A stretch of 64,000 bases of DNA, taken from contig NZ_SNWA01000001.1 in NCBI RefSeq assembly GCF_004361815.1, positions 1,736,001 through 1,800,000 on the forward strand. The letters run 5' to 3'. A program made the translations under genes and the position numbers. This stretch comes from Paraburkholderia sp. BL10I2N1 (lineage in GTDB: Bacteria; Pseudomonadota; Gammaproteobacteria; Burkholderiales; Burkholderiaceae). Position 1 is the first letter of the stretch; each line of letters opens with the position of its first letter. Under the pieces are notes generated by a model. The model ran no database searches. It was not told where the DNA came from and was given only the letters and a program-made list of their open reading frames with translations. Below, piece after piece: positions 1 through 8,847 of the stretch.

Positions 1-506
1 GCCGGGAAGAAAATCTCTTCGAGCAGCAGTTCGACGTGCAGACCCGGGTATCGTCCGAATCCAAAACGGATTGCAACGTCGACGTCATCGCGCGCGAAAT
101 CGGTCAGCGCGTTCGTCGACAGGAGTTCCAGATCCCATTGCGGGTTCGCCTCGATGAAGCTGCCGAGCCGCGGCGTCACCCAGCGTGCCGCGAACGACGT
201 CAGCATCGACACCACGAGCCGCCGCTCGCGATCGCCGGCGCGAATCTGGCGGGTGGCGTCGGCGATTGCCGTCAGAGCGGAGCGTATCTGCGTCGCATAG
301 CGCCGCCCGACGTCCGTCAACTGCACGCGCTTGCCGTCGCGGGCAAACAGCCGGACCCCCAGTTCCTCTTCCAGCGCACGGATCTGGTGGCTGACCGCGC
401 CGTGAGTGACGAAGAGTTCGTCGGCCGCGCGCGAAAAGCTCTCGTGGCGGGCAGCGGCCTCGAAGGCCTTGATCGCGTTCAACGCAGGGAGTTGTCGAAG
501 GTCCAT
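1..506 (-). CDS. LysR-family transcriptional regulator, GcvA-like (C-terminus outside window)
   Basis: Reading left from the ATG at 504-506 gives 168 codons of open frame that run off the window edge. The first 60 residues are a LysR winged helix-turn-helix: MDLRQLPALNAIKAFEAAA, then the recognition-helix region THGAVSHQIRALEEELG. After residue 90 it enters the effector-binding fold (LTSFAARWVTPRLGSF, DVAIRFGYG), as in GcvA-type regulators, which control glycine-cleavage and many other genes. It is divergent from the DUF2917 gene at 607 and the 100 bp between them should hold both promoters. In this subgroup the neighbour is often the target, but the true target and effector cannot be told from this fragment. 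Confidence 0.88.
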   Translation of the reverse strand, partial: MDLRQLPALNAIKAFEAAARHESFSRAADELFVTHGAVSHQIRALEEELGVRLFARDGKRVQLTDVGRRYATQIRSALTAIADATRQIRAGDRERRLVVSMLTSFAARWVTPRLGSFIEANPQWDLELLSTNALTDFARDDVDVAIRFGFGRYPGLHVELLLEEIFFP

Positions 507-606
507 CGCAATATTTCTCACATGGCCGTGAAAATTGATCGTTTTACCGAAACCCTTGCCACGCCTACGATTGTAGCCATCAAAGCGATTTTTGGCGGAG
601 CGGATC

Positions 607-933
607 ATGCGAGAAATTTCCTCTAGCATCACATTCGAAATCAAGGCCGGCGAAACAGTGCCGATGGTCGTGACGCGCAGCACGCAATTGAGGGCGTACG
701 GCGGCTCGGTGTGGGTGACGCGCAGCGACGACGTCGAGGACTACTTCCTTGAAACGGGGCATACATTGCGGTTGCGGCGCGGGGAGCGGCTCTGGCTGAG
801 TGTCGAGGGCAGCCCGCAGGCGCAACTGGCGTTCTCGGTGCCGATGCGGGCAGACGAGCGGTGCATGAACTGGTTTGCGCGGGTGGGCGAACGCTTCGGG
901 ACCTGGCTGCGCCAGGGCTGGCGGACGGTCTAA
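607..933 (+). CDS. DUF2917 domain protein
   Basis: The product has 108 residues. The start at 607 is preferred over a TTG at 592 because GGCGGAG at 594-600 sits six bases before this ATG. The core, from residue 10 to 75, matches the DUF2917 pattern: a beta-rich stretch with GGSVWVTRSDD, then an LETGHTLRLRRGERLWLSVEG segment that looks like a small cupin-like barrel. There is no signal peptide and no membrane segment. The gene stands next to a divergent LysR regulator, a common arrangement for this family in Burkholderiales. No biochemical function is established for the family and I assign none. Confidence 0.75.
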   Translation: MREISSSITFEIKAGETVPMVVTRSTQLRAYGGSVWVTRSDDVEDYFLETGHTLRLRRGERLWLSVEGSPQAQLAFSVPMRADERCMNWFARVGERFGTWLRQGWRTV

Positions 934-1017
934 GCGGGCCGCTATCCACGCGGGGCCCGATAGCGGGTGGGCAGGTGTTCGGCGAGGCACGCCGGATTTC
1001 GGTAAACTGGCGAAATC

Positions 1018-1803
1018 ATGTGTGCCACGCCGGTTTCCCCGCCCTTGTTGTCTCCCGGTTCGACCGGGTCCGATCTGGCTGCCCAGGCCGTCGCTGACGC
1101 GCTTTCAATGGCTTCGAAGCCTCCAGTCAAGCTGCTCAGGCGCGGCGTCGAGCCTTATCAGGTCAGCTTCGACGCAATGCGCGCGTTTACGGACGCCCGC
1201 AACGCCGACACGCCTGACGAAATCTGGCTCGTCGAACACCCCCCTGTCTTCACGCTTGGCCAGGCTGGCGATCCCGCGCATCTGCTCGCCGTCGACAGCG
1301 GCATCCCGCTCGTCAAGGTCGATCGCGGGGGGCAGATCACGTATCACGGTCCAGGGCAGGTCGTCGCCTATCTGCTGCTCGATTTGCGTCGTCGCAAGCT
1401 GATGGTGCGTGAACTGGTCACGCGGATCGAGGAGGCAGTGATCGAGACGCTCGCGGCGTATAATCTCGCCGGAGAACGCAAGGCAGGCGCCCCAGGAATC
1501 TATGTGGCGCCGGGTCCGGACGCGGGGCTGCATGCAGGCGCGAAGATCGCGGCGCTCGGCCTGAAAATCCGCAACGGATGCAGCTATCACGGTGTAAGCC
1601 TGAATGTGAACATGGACTTGCAGCCGTTTCTGGCGATCAACCCATGTGGCTATGCAGGGCTTGAAACAGTCGATATGGCGACGCTCGGCGTTGCCGCCGG
1701 CTGTGAAGATGTAGCCCGCACGCTTGCAGCGCGCCTCACCGCAAACATCGACGGCACACCCGCGGCCGTCGCCCAACCACGGGCCGGTGCGCTCACCGCC
1801 TGA
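1018..1803 (+). CDS. lipB: Lipoyl(octanoyl) transferase LipB
   Basis: LipB moves the octanoyl group from acyl carrier protein onto the lipoyl domains of 2-oxoacid dehydrogenases and the glycine cleavage H protein, the first step of lipoate assembly in the cytoplasm. The 261-residue product has the family signature [11 protein letters not shown] near residue 108, the catalytic lysine in GAKIAALG and the catalytic cysteine in NPCGY. About 35 residues at the N-terminus precede the conserved core, so a later start (for example at VKLLRRG) is possible. lipA begins 13 bp after the stop, so the two form one operon for successive reactions. The ybeD-like gene often found just upstream in other genomes is absent here. 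Confidence 0.95.
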   Translation: MCATPVSPPLLSPGSTGSDLAAQAVADALSMASKPPVKLLRRGVEPYQVSFDAMRAFTDARNADTPDEIWLVEHPPVFTLGQAGDPAHLLAVDSGIPLVKVDRGGQITYHGPGQVVAYLLLDLRRRKLMVRELVTRIEEAVIETLAAYNLAGERKAGAPGIYVAPGPDAGLHAGAKIAALGLKIRNGCSYHGVSLNVNMDLQPFLAINPCGYAGLETVDMATLGVAAGCEDVARTLAARLTANIDGTPAAVAQPRAGALTA

Positions 1804-1816
1804 CTGGATCGAACGA

Positions 1817-2830
1817 ATGACTGACGTTACCGCGAACCTTGCAGGCACACCCTCTACCGATGCCGTCCCGGCTCCCGCCGCCTCGACCGTCTACGACGCC
1901 ACTGCAAAACAGAAGGCGCAGGCCAAGACCGCGCGTATCCCGATCAAGATCGTTCCGATCGAAAAGCTGAAGAAGCCAGACTGGATCCGCGTGAAAGCGG
2001 CGACCGGCAGTTCGCGCTTTTACGAGATCAAGCAGATCCTGCGCGAGCACAATCTGCACACCGTCTGCGAAGAGGCGAGCTGTCCGAACATTGGCGAATG
2101 CTTTGGCAAGGGCACCGCGACGTTCATGATCATGGGCGACAAGTGCACGCGTCGCTGCCCGTTCTGCGATGTCGGTCACGGCCGTCCCGACCCCCTCGAT
2201 GCGGAAGAACCGGGCAACCTCGCGCGCACGATCGCCGCGCTCAAGCTGAAGTACGTGGTGATCACGAGCGTCGACCGCGACGATCTGCGCGACGGTGGCG
2301 CCGCCCACTTTGTCGAATGCATCCGTCAGACGCGCGAATTGTCGCCGGAAACCCGCATCGAAATCCTGACGCCGGACTTCCGCGGCCGTCTCGATCGCGC
2401 GATCGGCATTCTGAACGCCGCGCCGCCCGACGTGATGAATCACAATCTCGAAACGGTGCCGCGCCTGTACAAGGAAGCGCGTCCCGGTTCGGACTACGCG
2501 CATTCGCTGAAGCTGCTGAAGGACTTCAAGGCGCTGCATCCGGACGTCGCCACTAAATCCGGTCTGATGGTCGGCCTCGGCGAGACGGAAGAGGAAATCC
2601 TGCAGGTGATGCGCGACCTGCGCGCGCACGACGTCGACATGCTGACGATCGGCCAGTATCTGCAGCCGTCGGAACATCACCTGCCGGTGCGCGCCTATGT
2701 GCATCCGGACACGTTCAAAATGTATGAGGAAGAGGCCTACAAGATGGGTTTCACGCATGCGGCTGTTGGCGCAATGGTGCGCTCTAGCTACCACGCCGAC
2801 CTGCAGGCGCATGGAGCAGGCGTGGTCTGA
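1817..2830 (+). CDS. lipA: Lipoyl synthase LipA (radical SAM)
   Basis: LipA inserts two sulfur atoms into protein-bound octanoyl groups to make the lipoyl cofactor. The 337-residue product carries both iron-sulfur sites of the family: the auxiliary cluster motif [12 protein letters not shown] and the radical-SAM motif [11 protein letters not shown]. The C-terminal serine that ligates the auxiliary cluster is in MVRSSYHAD. The frame is open 31 codons further upstream inside lipB, but the ATG at 1817 gives the usual length and lies just past the lipB stop. The first 45 residues are a low-complexity Ala/Thr/Pro extension. A GC-rich inverted repeat at 2875-2898 follows the gene. Confidence 0.97.
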   Translation: MTDVTANLAGTPSTDAVPAPAASTVYDATAKQKAQAKTARIPIKIVPIEKLKKPDWIRVKAATGSSRFYEIKQILREHNLHTVCEEASCPNIGECFGKGTATFMIMGDKCTRRCPFCDVGHGRPDPLDAEEPGNLARTIAALKLKYVVITSVDRDDLRDGGAAHFVECIRQTRELSPETRIEILTPDFRGRLDRAIGILNAAPPDVMNHNLETVPRLYKEARPGSDYAHSLKLLKDFKALHPDVATKSGLMVGLGETEEEILQVMRDLRAHDVDMLTIGQYLQPSEHHLPVRAYVHPDTFKMYEEEAYKMGFTHAAVGAMVRSSYHADLQAHGAGVV

Positions 2831-2874
2831 TCCTGCTGCTGTGTTTCCCTGATGGAAGACAAAGCCCGCACTTC

Positions 2875-2898
2875 GAAGCCCGCACTTGTGCGGGCTTC
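2875..2898 (+). terminator. Inverted repeat after lipA, probable terminator
   Basis: GAAGCCCGCAC at 2875-2885 is followed by its exact reverse complement at 2888-2898. The hairpin is very stable and lies 45 bp past the lipA stop. No T-run follows, so it is not a canonical intrinsic terminator. A direct copy of GCCCGCACTTCG begins at 2863. Confidence 0.5.
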
Positions 2899-3022
2899 GT
2901 CGCTTGGACGGGCATAAGGTTCGCCAGCGCAGCGAGCCTTACGGATGGATTTCACCCCGGAGAGTTTTCCGCCGACGCACCGATTTAACAATCGTTGACT
3001 TTGATCCGCACGACGTCGCCCG

Positions 3023-3136
3023 TAATATCGACGTGTGGGTTTTGCGACAGGACCGACCGACCTCAGGGAGCCCACTGCCAGAAAGTCTCCAACGTCTCCT
3101 TGAAGAGCCTTCCCACCGCGAGGAAGGCTTTTTTTT
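3023..3136 (+). ncRNA. Candidate small RNA between lipA and dctA
   Basis: A textbook terminator at 3106-3136 lies 275 bp past lipA and points away from it, with no ORF in front of it. A possible promoter sits about 100 bp before it (TTGATC at 3001-3006, 16 bp, TAATAT at 3023-3028), which would give an RNA of about 100 nt starting near 3035. The RNA would hold a GTGGG/CCCAC closing stem and two single-stranded anti-Shine-Dalgarno segments, AAGTCTCC at 3083-3090 and GTCTCCTT at 3094-3101. I do not recognise it as a named RNA family. The promoter is only a moderate match, so this is inference. Confidence 0.35.
3106..3136 (+). terminator. Intrinsic terminator upstream of dctA
   Basis: AGCCTTCC at 3106-3113 pairs with GGAAGGCT at 3122-3129 around an 8-nt loop and runs directly into eight T residues. 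It ends a transcript that starts before 3100, and also isolates dctA from lipA. Confidence 0.85.
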
Positions 3137-3169
3137 GCCCGCTTCCGTCTGGAATCTCCGACGCCCGGA

Positions 3170-3185
3170 TTCCGGATTTCCGGAA
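3170..3185. promoter_or_regulatory. Candidate DctD enhancer site
   Basis: TTCCGGATTTCCGGAA is a 16-bp near-perfect dyad lying 86 bp before the sigma-54 promoter of dctA. That is the usual distance for the upstream activator of an NtrC-family protein, and DctD is encoded two genes downstream. Assignment to DctD is inferred from position and symmetry only. Confidence 0.45.
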
Positions 3186-3255
3186 ACCCGGACGCGCCCG
3201 CGCTTGTCCCGCAGAGAAACCCATAAAAATCAAGGGTAAACGGCCCGCTCGAAGC

Positions 3256-3271
3256 TGGCATCGACCTTGCA
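3256..3271 (+). promoter_or_regulatory. Sigma-54 promoter of dctA
   Basis: TGGCATCGACCTTGCA matches the -24/-12 consensus TGGCAC-N5-TTGC with the invariant GG and GC ten bases apart. It lies 190 bp before the dctA start. The adjacent dctD encodes a sigma-54 activator with a GAFTGA loop, as in rhizobial dct systems. Confidence 0.8.
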
Positions 3272-3323
3272 GAGTAGAATTCGCGGCCGCAACGGCCCCA
3301 CAACTACAGCAAGGAGACAACCG

Positions 3324-3353
3324 ATGTCCGAATTCCCTTCCCGGCACGTCTGA
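3324..3353 (+). CDS. Nine-codon leader ORF in the dctA 5' UTR
   Basis: AAGGAGACAACCG precedes an ATG at 3324 that opens MSEFPSRHV and stops at 3351-3353. Its ribosome site is much stronger than that of dctA (AGGAA before a GTG start at 3462). It would lie about 40 nt after the expected sigma-54 start and 108 nt before dctA. Nothing shows that it is translated; a leader peptide or ribosome standby role is possible. Confidence 0.3.
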   Translation: MSEFPSRHV

Positions 3354-3461
3354 ACTCATCGTCTTGTCGCGGCCCGCTGCCGTGCACAGGCGACGTCCAT
3401 TCGTCCCCCTGATGCGCGCCGTCGCAGGTCACTGGCTCACACCCATACCGCAGGAACCATC

Positions 3462-4742
3462 GTGAAAAAACCTATCCATAAAGTGCTTTACGTCCAGGTG
3501 ATCGTCGCGATCATCATCGGCATCATCCTGGGACACTACTGGCCCAACCTCGCCGTCGAAATGAAACCGCTCGGCGACGGCTTCATCAAGCTGATCAAGA
3601 TGGTGATCGGGCCGATCATCTTCTGTACGGTGGTGACCGGCATCGCCGGCATGGAAGACATGAAGAAGGTCGGGCGCGTCGGCGGCAAGGCGCTGTTGTA
3701 CTTCGAAATCGTCTCGACTTTCGCGCTGGTGCTTGGCCTGATCGCGACGCACGTGTTGCGACCGGGTGCCGGCTTCAACATCGATCCGTCCACGCTCGAC
3801 AGCTCGGCAGTCGCATCGTACGCCGCGAAGGCGCACGGTCAGTCGACGGTCGACTTTCTGATGCACATCATCCCCGACACGATTTCGTCGGCATTCGCGC
3901 AAGGCGAAATCCTGCAGATCCTGCTGGTTGCGCTGCTGTTCGGCGCGGTGCTCGCGACGGCTGGTGAGAGGGGCAAGGTCGTCACAAACTTCATTGATGG
4001 TCTCGCGCACATCCTGTTCGGCATCGTGCGCATCATCACGAAGCTCGCGCCGATCGGCGCGTTCGGCGCGATGGCGTTCACGATTGGCAAGTACGGCATC
4101 GGCTCGCTGATTCCGATGCTCAAGCTGATCGGCACGTTCTATCTGACCTCGATCGTGTTCGTGATCGTCGTGCTCGGCGCGATTGCGCGCATGGTCGGCT
4201 TCAACATCTTCCGCTTCGTGGCGTACATCAAGGAAGAGATGCTGATCGTGCTCGGCACGAGCTCGTCGGAAGCCGCACTGCCGCAACTGATGCTGAAGCT
4301 CGAAAAGCTCGGCTGCTCGCGTTCCGTGGTGGGGCTTGTGGTGCCGACCGGCTATTCGTTCAACCTCGACGGCACCAACATCTATATGACGATGGCCGTG
4401 CTGTTCATCGCCCAGGCGACCAACACCGATCTCACGTGGACGCAGCAGTTGACGCTGCTCGCGGTCACCATGCTGACGTCGAAGGGCGCGAGCGGCGTGA
4501 CGGGCGCGGGCTTCATCACGCTCGCTGCAACGCTCGCGGTCGTGCCGACGATTCCGTTGTCGGGCATGGTGCTGATTCTCGGCATCGACCGCTTCATGAG
4601 CGAATGCCGCGCGTTGACGAACATCGTCGGTAACGGCGTGGCGACGGTGGTCGTGGCGGCGTGGGAAAAAGAACTGGACCGCGTGAAGCTGGGCTCGGTG
4701 ATCCGCGGCGAAACGCCGGTCACCGAAACGGCTGGAGCCTGA
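3462..4742 (+). CDS. dctA: C4-dicarboxylate transporter DctA
   Basis: DctA is an inner-membrane cation-coupled symporter of the DAACS family that takes up succinate, fumarate and malate. The 426-residue product has the usual length and eight or so hydrophobic segments, the serine-rich hairpin motif [11 protein letters not shown] near residue 265 and the substrate/cation motif [11 protein letters not shown] near 300 (NLDGT replaces the commoner NMDGT). The GTG start at 3462 is set by AGGAA six bases upstream. dctB and dctD follow on the same strand, so transporter and sensor are linked, and DctA often also acts as a co-sensor with DctB. Expression is expected from the sigma-54 promoter at 3256. 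Confidence 0.96.
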   Translation: MKKPIHKVLYVQVIVAIIIGIILGHYWPNLAVEMKPLGDGFIKLIKMVIGPIIFCTVVTGIAGMEDMKKVGRVGGKALLYFEIVSTFALVLGLIATHVLRPGAGFNIDPSTLDSSAVASYAAKAHGQSTVDFLMHIIPDTISSAFAQGEILQILLVALLFGAVLATAGERGKVVTNFIDGLAHILFGIVRIITKLAPIGAFGAMAFTIGKYGIGSLIPMLKLIGTFYLTSIVFVIVVLGAIARMVGFNIFRFVAYIKEEMLIVLGTSSSEAALPQLMLKLEKLGCSRSVVGLVVPTGYSFNLDGTNIYMTMAVLFIAQATNTDLTWTQQLTLLAVTMLTSKGASGVTGAGFITLAATLAVVPTIPLSGMVLILGIDRFMSECRALTNIVGNGVATVVVAAWEKELDRVKLGSVIRGETPVTETAGA

Positions 4743-4848
4743 TGCCATGAAGGCGGCGGGGCGCGTCGCGCCGCCGTCCGCCCAACAGGTAGACGGTGCG
4801 GCGCGATATGCCACAATAGTCGAACCCCATCGACTGGACTTTCCTACC

Positions 4849-6726
4849 GTGACGCGCCGCCTGCTGATCCTCTTTGCGCTCGTCGCAGGGCTCGTGGCGG
4901 CGTGCGGGCTCACGTGGACCATCACCTGGCAGCACGGCATCGACAATCTTCGGCGCAACGCCGCGGCCCGTGTCGATCGCACGACGAGCGCGCTCAAGAG
5001 CACGCTCGATCGCTACGAATCGCTGCCGTATCTGCTGGCTGGACATCCGTTCGTGCAAGAAGTGCTCGATGCGCCGACGCCAGCTGGCGTCGAGCGAGCC
5101 AATCGCTATCTCGAAGATCTCAACCGGCGCGCACGGGCGACCTCCACCTACATCATCCGTGCCGACGGCATCTGTGTTGCGGCCAGCAACTGGAACGCTC
5201 CGGACACCTTTGTCGGCGCCGAATACCGCTTCCGGCCGTATTTCGTCGATGCGATGAAAGGTGGCGTCGGGCGCTTCTTCGGCATAGGGACGATCTCGCA
5301 GGCGCCAGGCTACTACATTTCGCAACCTGTACTGCACGATGGACGGATCGTCGGCGTCGCGGTCGTGAAACTCAATCTCGAATGGTTTCCGGGCGCGGAT
5401 GCGCCCGAGTCGCTGATCGTCACCGACGACCACGGCGTGATTTTTCTGTCGTCAGTGCCGGCGTGGAAATATCATACGGTCCGCCCGTTGTCGGGCGCGA
5501 TCACCGATACGATCTGGCAGACACGCCAGTACGCGCAGCAGCCGATCGCGCCGCTACCGGTGACGATCGAACGCATGCTGGAGGGCGGCGCGCAGATCGT
5601 GCGCGTGGGCGGCGGGCGAATGGCGCCGCGCTATCTGGCAACGCGTCGCGCATTGGGTGAGCCGGACTGGCATCTCATCACGATGGCGTCGGTGGATCCG
5701 GTCAATCGGGATGCGCGCAACGCGACGATCGTGACCGGTTTCGGCTACGTGTCGCTGTGCCTGCTCGCGTTCTACTGGCGTATGCGCCGCGCGCGCGTGC
5801 GCGAGATGATCCGCAGCCGCGCGCTGCTGCAAAAGGCCTATGCCGAACTGAACCGGCGCGTGGCCGAACGTACGGCGGACCTGTCCCAGGCCAACGAGCA
5901 GCTGAAGAAGGAAGTGAGCGAACGCACGCGCGCCGAGCAGGAGCTTCGTGCGGCGCACGACGAACTGATCCAGGCGAGCAAGCTCGCGGCGCTCGGACAG
6001 ATGGCCGCCGGCATCACGCACGAACTGAACCAGCCGCTTGCGGCACTCCGCAGTTTCTCCGACAACACGCGCGTCTTCCTTGAGCGGGGCGATGAGGCGT
6101 CGGCGCGCGAGAATCTCGAAGCGATTGCCGCGCTCACTGAACGGATGGGCAAGATCACGAACCAGCTGAAGCTGTTCGTGGGCCGCGCGCGGCCGCGCAG
6201 CGCGCGCGCGCCGATCGCGCGGGCGCTGCGCAATGTGCTGGCGTTGTTGCAAAAGCGCTTGCAGGACGTCACGGTCGATCTGTCGCTGTTCGATGCGCAG
6301 ACGGGGCACCGCGAAACCTTTGACGTCAGCGCCGATCATCCCGCCCTTGTCGCGCACTGCGACGAACTGCGTCTCGAACAGGTGCTGATCAACCTGCTCG
6401 GCAACGCACTCGATGTGATCGTCGGCACGCCCTCACCGCGCATCGCGATCGATATCGAAGTGTCCGATGCGACGCTCCTGATCTCTGTGCGCGACAACGG
6501 TCCCGGCATCGCGGACGAGGTCCTGCCGCGCCTCTTCGAACCGTTCTTTACGACGAAGGAAATGGGGCAGGGACTAGGACTCGGGCTGGCGATTTCATCG
6601 TCGATCGCGCGCGACTGCGGCGGCTCGCTGGTTGCGCGAAACGCGCCGGAAGGTGGGGCAGTCTTCATCCTGACGCTGCGCCGCGCGCACGTGCACGCGC
6701 CGGATATCCTTACATCGGGCTCCTGA
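4849..6726 (+). CDS. dctB: C4-dicarboxylate sensor histidine kinase DctB
   Basis: DctB senses periplasmic C4-dicarboxylates and phosphorylates DctD. From the GTG at 4849 the product has 625 residues: a membrane helix at about 2-27, a periplasmic double-Cache/PAS-like sensor to about 285, a second helix at about 287-310, and a coiled coil. The HisKA domain has H-box GITHELNQPLAAL near 390, and the ATPase domain has NLLGNALDV near 515 and GQGLGLGLAIS near 572. The frame stays open back to an ATG at 4747, five bases after dctA. That extension is hydrophilic, begins with a GC-rich hairpin (GGCGGC/GCGCCGCC) and would bury the first membrane helix, so the later start is preferred, although its ribosome site is weak. 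dctD starts 17 bp downstream. Confidence 0.92.
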   Translation: MTRRLLILFALVAGLVAACGLTWTITWQHGIDNLRRNAAARVDRTTSALKSTLDRYESLPYLLAGHPFVQEVLDAPTPAGVERANRYLEDLNRRARATSTYIIRADGICVAASNWNAPDTFVGAEYRFRPYFVDAMKGGVGRFFGIGTISQAPGYYISQPVLHDGRIVGVAVVKLNLEWFPGADAPESLIVTDDHGVIFLSSVPAWKYHTVRPLSGAITDTIWQTRQYAQQPIAPLPVTIERMLEGGAQIVRVGGGRMAPRYLATRRALGEPDWHLITMASVDPVNRDARNATIVTGFGYVSLCLLAFYWRMRRARVREMIRSRALLQKAYAELNRRVAERTADLSQANEQLKKEVSERTRAEQELRAAHDELIQASKLAALGQMAAGITHELNQPLAALRSFSDNTRVFLERGDEASARENLEAIAALTERMGKITNQLKLFVGRARPRSARAPIARALRNVLALLQKRLQDVTVDLSLFDAQTGHRETFDVSADHPALVAHCDELRLEQVLINLLGNALDVIVGTPSPRIAIDIEVSDATLLISVRDNGPGIADEVLPRLFEPFFTTKEMGQGLGLGLAISSSIARDCGGSLVARNAPEGGAVFILTLRRAHVHAPDILTSGS

Positions 6727-6743
6727 ATTCAGGTGGCAAAAAC

Positions 6744-8093
6744 ATGAGCAACAATGGCTTGCAGGTGCTGTATATCGAGGATGACGAACTTGTGCGGCGC
6801 GCGAGTGTTCAGAGTCTGCAGCTTGCCGGCTTCGAGGTCACCGGGCACGCATCGGTCGAATCCGCCGGGCGGGCGATCAGCGCGGATTTTCCGGGCGTGA
6901 TCGTCAGCGATATCCGGCTGCCGGGGGCAAGCGGGCTCGATCTGCTTGCGCAATGCCGCGAGCGTGCGCCTGATGTGCCGATCATTCTCGTCACCGGCCA
7001 CGGCGACATATCGATGGCCGTGCAGGCGATGCGCGACGGTGCATACGACTTCATCGAAAAGCCGTTTGCGTCGGAAAGGCTGATCGAAACTGTTCGGCGC
7101 GGACTCGAACGGCGCAAGCTCGTGCTGGAAAACCTCGCGCTGCGGCGCGAGCTTGCGGGACAGAACGCGGTGGCGCCCGGCATCATCGGACGCAGTCCGG
7201 CGATCGAACAGATCCGCCGTCTGATCGCGAATGTGGCGCCGACGGACGCGTCCGTGCTGATCAATGGCGACACCGGCGCCGGCAAGGAACTGATCGCACG
7301 CAGCCTGCATGAGCTGTCGCCGAGGCGCAACAAGCCTTTCATCGCGGTGAATTGCGGCGCGCTGCCGGAGCCGATGTTCGAGTCGGAGATGTTCGGCTAC
7401 GAGCCAGGCGCGTTCACGGGTGCGGCAAAACGTCGCATCGGCAAGCTCGAACATGCATCGGGTGGCACGCTGTTTCTCGACGAAATTGAAAGCATGCCCC
7501 TCGCGTTGCAGGTGAAGCTGTTGCGCGTGCTGCAGGATGGCGTGCTGGAGCGGCTAGGTTCGAATCAGCCGATACGTGTGGATTGTCGGGTGGTCGCGGC
7601 GGCGAAGGGTGAGATGACGGAGCATGTCGCGGCTGGCACCTTCCGTCGCGATCTGCTGTACAGGCTGAACGTGGTGACGATCGCGCTACCGCCGCTGTCT
7701 GAGCGTCGAGAGGACATCCTGCCGCTCTTCGAGCATTTTCTGCTGGACGCCGCCGTGCGTTATCAACGACCGGCTCCGATCCTGACCGACCGGCAACGCT
7801 CCAGCCTGATGCAGCGCGAATGGCCGGGCAACGTGCGCGAACTGCGCAACGCCGCCGACCGCTTCGTGCTTGGGGTGGCGGACGATCCGGTCGCCACGTC
7901 GGCCGACGATGCTGAAGCGCAATCGCTCAAGGAGCGCGTCGAGCAGTTCGAACGGGCAGTGATTGCGGAGGCGCTGGAGCAGACAGGCGGTGCAGTAGCA
8001 GTCGCGGCGGACCGGTTGCACCTGGGAAAAGCGACGCTCTACGAAAAGATCAAGCGGTACGGCCTGGCGGCGCGAGGTGAAGGCGAGAGGTGA
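6744..8093 (+). CDS. dctD: C4-dicarboxylate response regulator DctD (sigma-54 activator)
   Basis: DctD is the cytoplasmic partner of DctB and an AAA+ enhancer-binding protein. The 449-residue product shows a receiver domain with phospho-acceptor Asp56 in VSDIRLPG, a sigma-54 interaction domain with Walker A GDTGAGKE near 175, the GAFTGA loop near 222 that contacts sigma-54 and Walker [12 protein letters not shown] short Fis-type helix-turn-helix lies at the C-terminus ([20 protein letters not shown]). It lies in the dctABD cluster, and the sigma-54 promoter and dyad upstream of dctA are its natural targets. Nothing is missing from the catalytic motifs. Confidence 0.95.
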   Translation: MSNNGLQVLYIEDDELVRRASVQSLQLAGFEVTGHASVESAGRAISADFPGVIVSDIRLPGASGLDLLAQCRERAPDVPIILVTGHGDISMAVQAMRDGAYDFIEKPFASERLIETVRRGLERRKLVLENLALRRELAGQNAVAPGIIGRSPAIEQIRRLIANVAPTDASVLINGDTGAGKELIARSLHELSPRRNKPFIAVNCGALPEPMFESEMFGYEPGAFTGAAKRRIGKLEHASGGTLFLDEIESMPLALQVKLLRVLQDGVLERLGSNQPIRVDCRVVAAAKGEMTEHVAAGTFRRDLLYRLNVVTIALPPLSERREDILPLFEHFLLDAAVRYQRPAPILTDRQRSSLMQREWPGNVRELRNAADRFVLGVADDPVATSADDAEAQSLKERVEQFERAVIAEALEQTGGAVAVAADRLHLGKATLYEKIKRYGLAARGEGER

Positions 8094-8189
8094 GACGAAG
8101 GAGAGGCGGGTGAAAACCCGGTCGCGGTGGCGGAACTCGTGCCGCCGCGCCGGTTTGATTTCTACTGGTGAATTGCGATGGCCGCGAAC

Positions 8190-8711
8190 TCAGGTGGCCA
8201 GTGCCTTTTCAAGCAACTGGTCGAGTTCGCCGAACTCTGGCTCACCGACATAACGCTTCAGGATCTTGCCGTTGCGGTCGATCACAAACGTGGTTGGCGT
8301 CAACTGGACATTGCCGAACTGCTTTGCCGCTGAGCCGTCGTCCATTGCGACCTTGAACGGCAGTTGACGCGTTTGCGTGTAGTTGGTTACGTACATCGGC
8401 GCGTCGTAATTCATCGCTACCGCGACGAATTCAAGGCCTTTGCCCTTGAAGCGGTTATACGTGTTGACCATCTGCGGCATTTCTTTCATGCAGGTATCGC
8501 AGCTCGTCGCCCAGAAGTTGACGAGATAGACCTTGCCTTTCAGGTCGGCCGTCGACACTTTCTGACCGGACAGCAGCGTAAACGTGGCATCGGGCACGTG
8601 CTGCTGGCTGCCGAACGCGAAATAGCCGGCGATCGCGATCGCACCGGCGACAACCGCCATTGCAATGTAGCGGATCGGGCTGGTACGCCTGGAAACGGGG
8701 GTGGGGCTCAT
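8190..8711 (-). CDS. TlpA/ResA-like membrane-anchored thioredoxin
   Basis: The 173-residue product has an N-terminal membrane anchor at about residues 14-32 and a periplasmic thioredoxin fold of the AhpC/TSA-TlpA type. The redox motif is NFWATSCDTCMKE, so the tryptophan before the first cysteine of the usual WCxxC is a serine. The cis-proline region is LTPTTFVID. Such proteins reduce disulfides in the periplasm, often for cytochrome c or copper-site maturation, but the substrate is not shown here. It converges on dctD with a gap of 97 bp that holds nothing recognisable. A GC-rich hairpin (GCCCTGC/GCAGGGC) at about 8775-8790 lies in its upstream region. Confidence 0.85.
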   Translation of the reverse strand: MSPTPVSRRTSPIRYIAMAVVAGAIAIAGYFAFGSQQHVPDATFTLLSGQKVSTADLKGKVYLVNFWATSCDTCMKEMPQMVNTYNRFKGKGLEFVAVAMNYDAPMYVTNYTQTRQLPFKVAMDDGSAAKQFGNVQLTPTTFVIDRNGKILKRYVGEPEFGELDQLLEKALAT

Positions 8712-8847
8712 GGACAGACCTCTTGGAGCGCGGAAAACACGCGAAATGCAGCGTTCGTATTGTAGCGTTAAACCCGCCCTGCGGCAGGGCGCGGCCTGAC
8801 GGCGGATAATAGGGTTTTAATCCTGTCGTTCGCCCGTCTTAAGTCTC

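Noticed and set aside
3429..5003. 524-codon open frame on the minus strand opposite dctA and dctB
   Set aside because: It is rich in Arg, His and Asp, has no recognisable domain and lies opposite two certain genes. Such long antisense frames are a by-product of the GC-rich codon bias; the same holds for the long frames opposite ctaD (30932-32548), nagE (53031-54758), leuA (60580-62184) and others.
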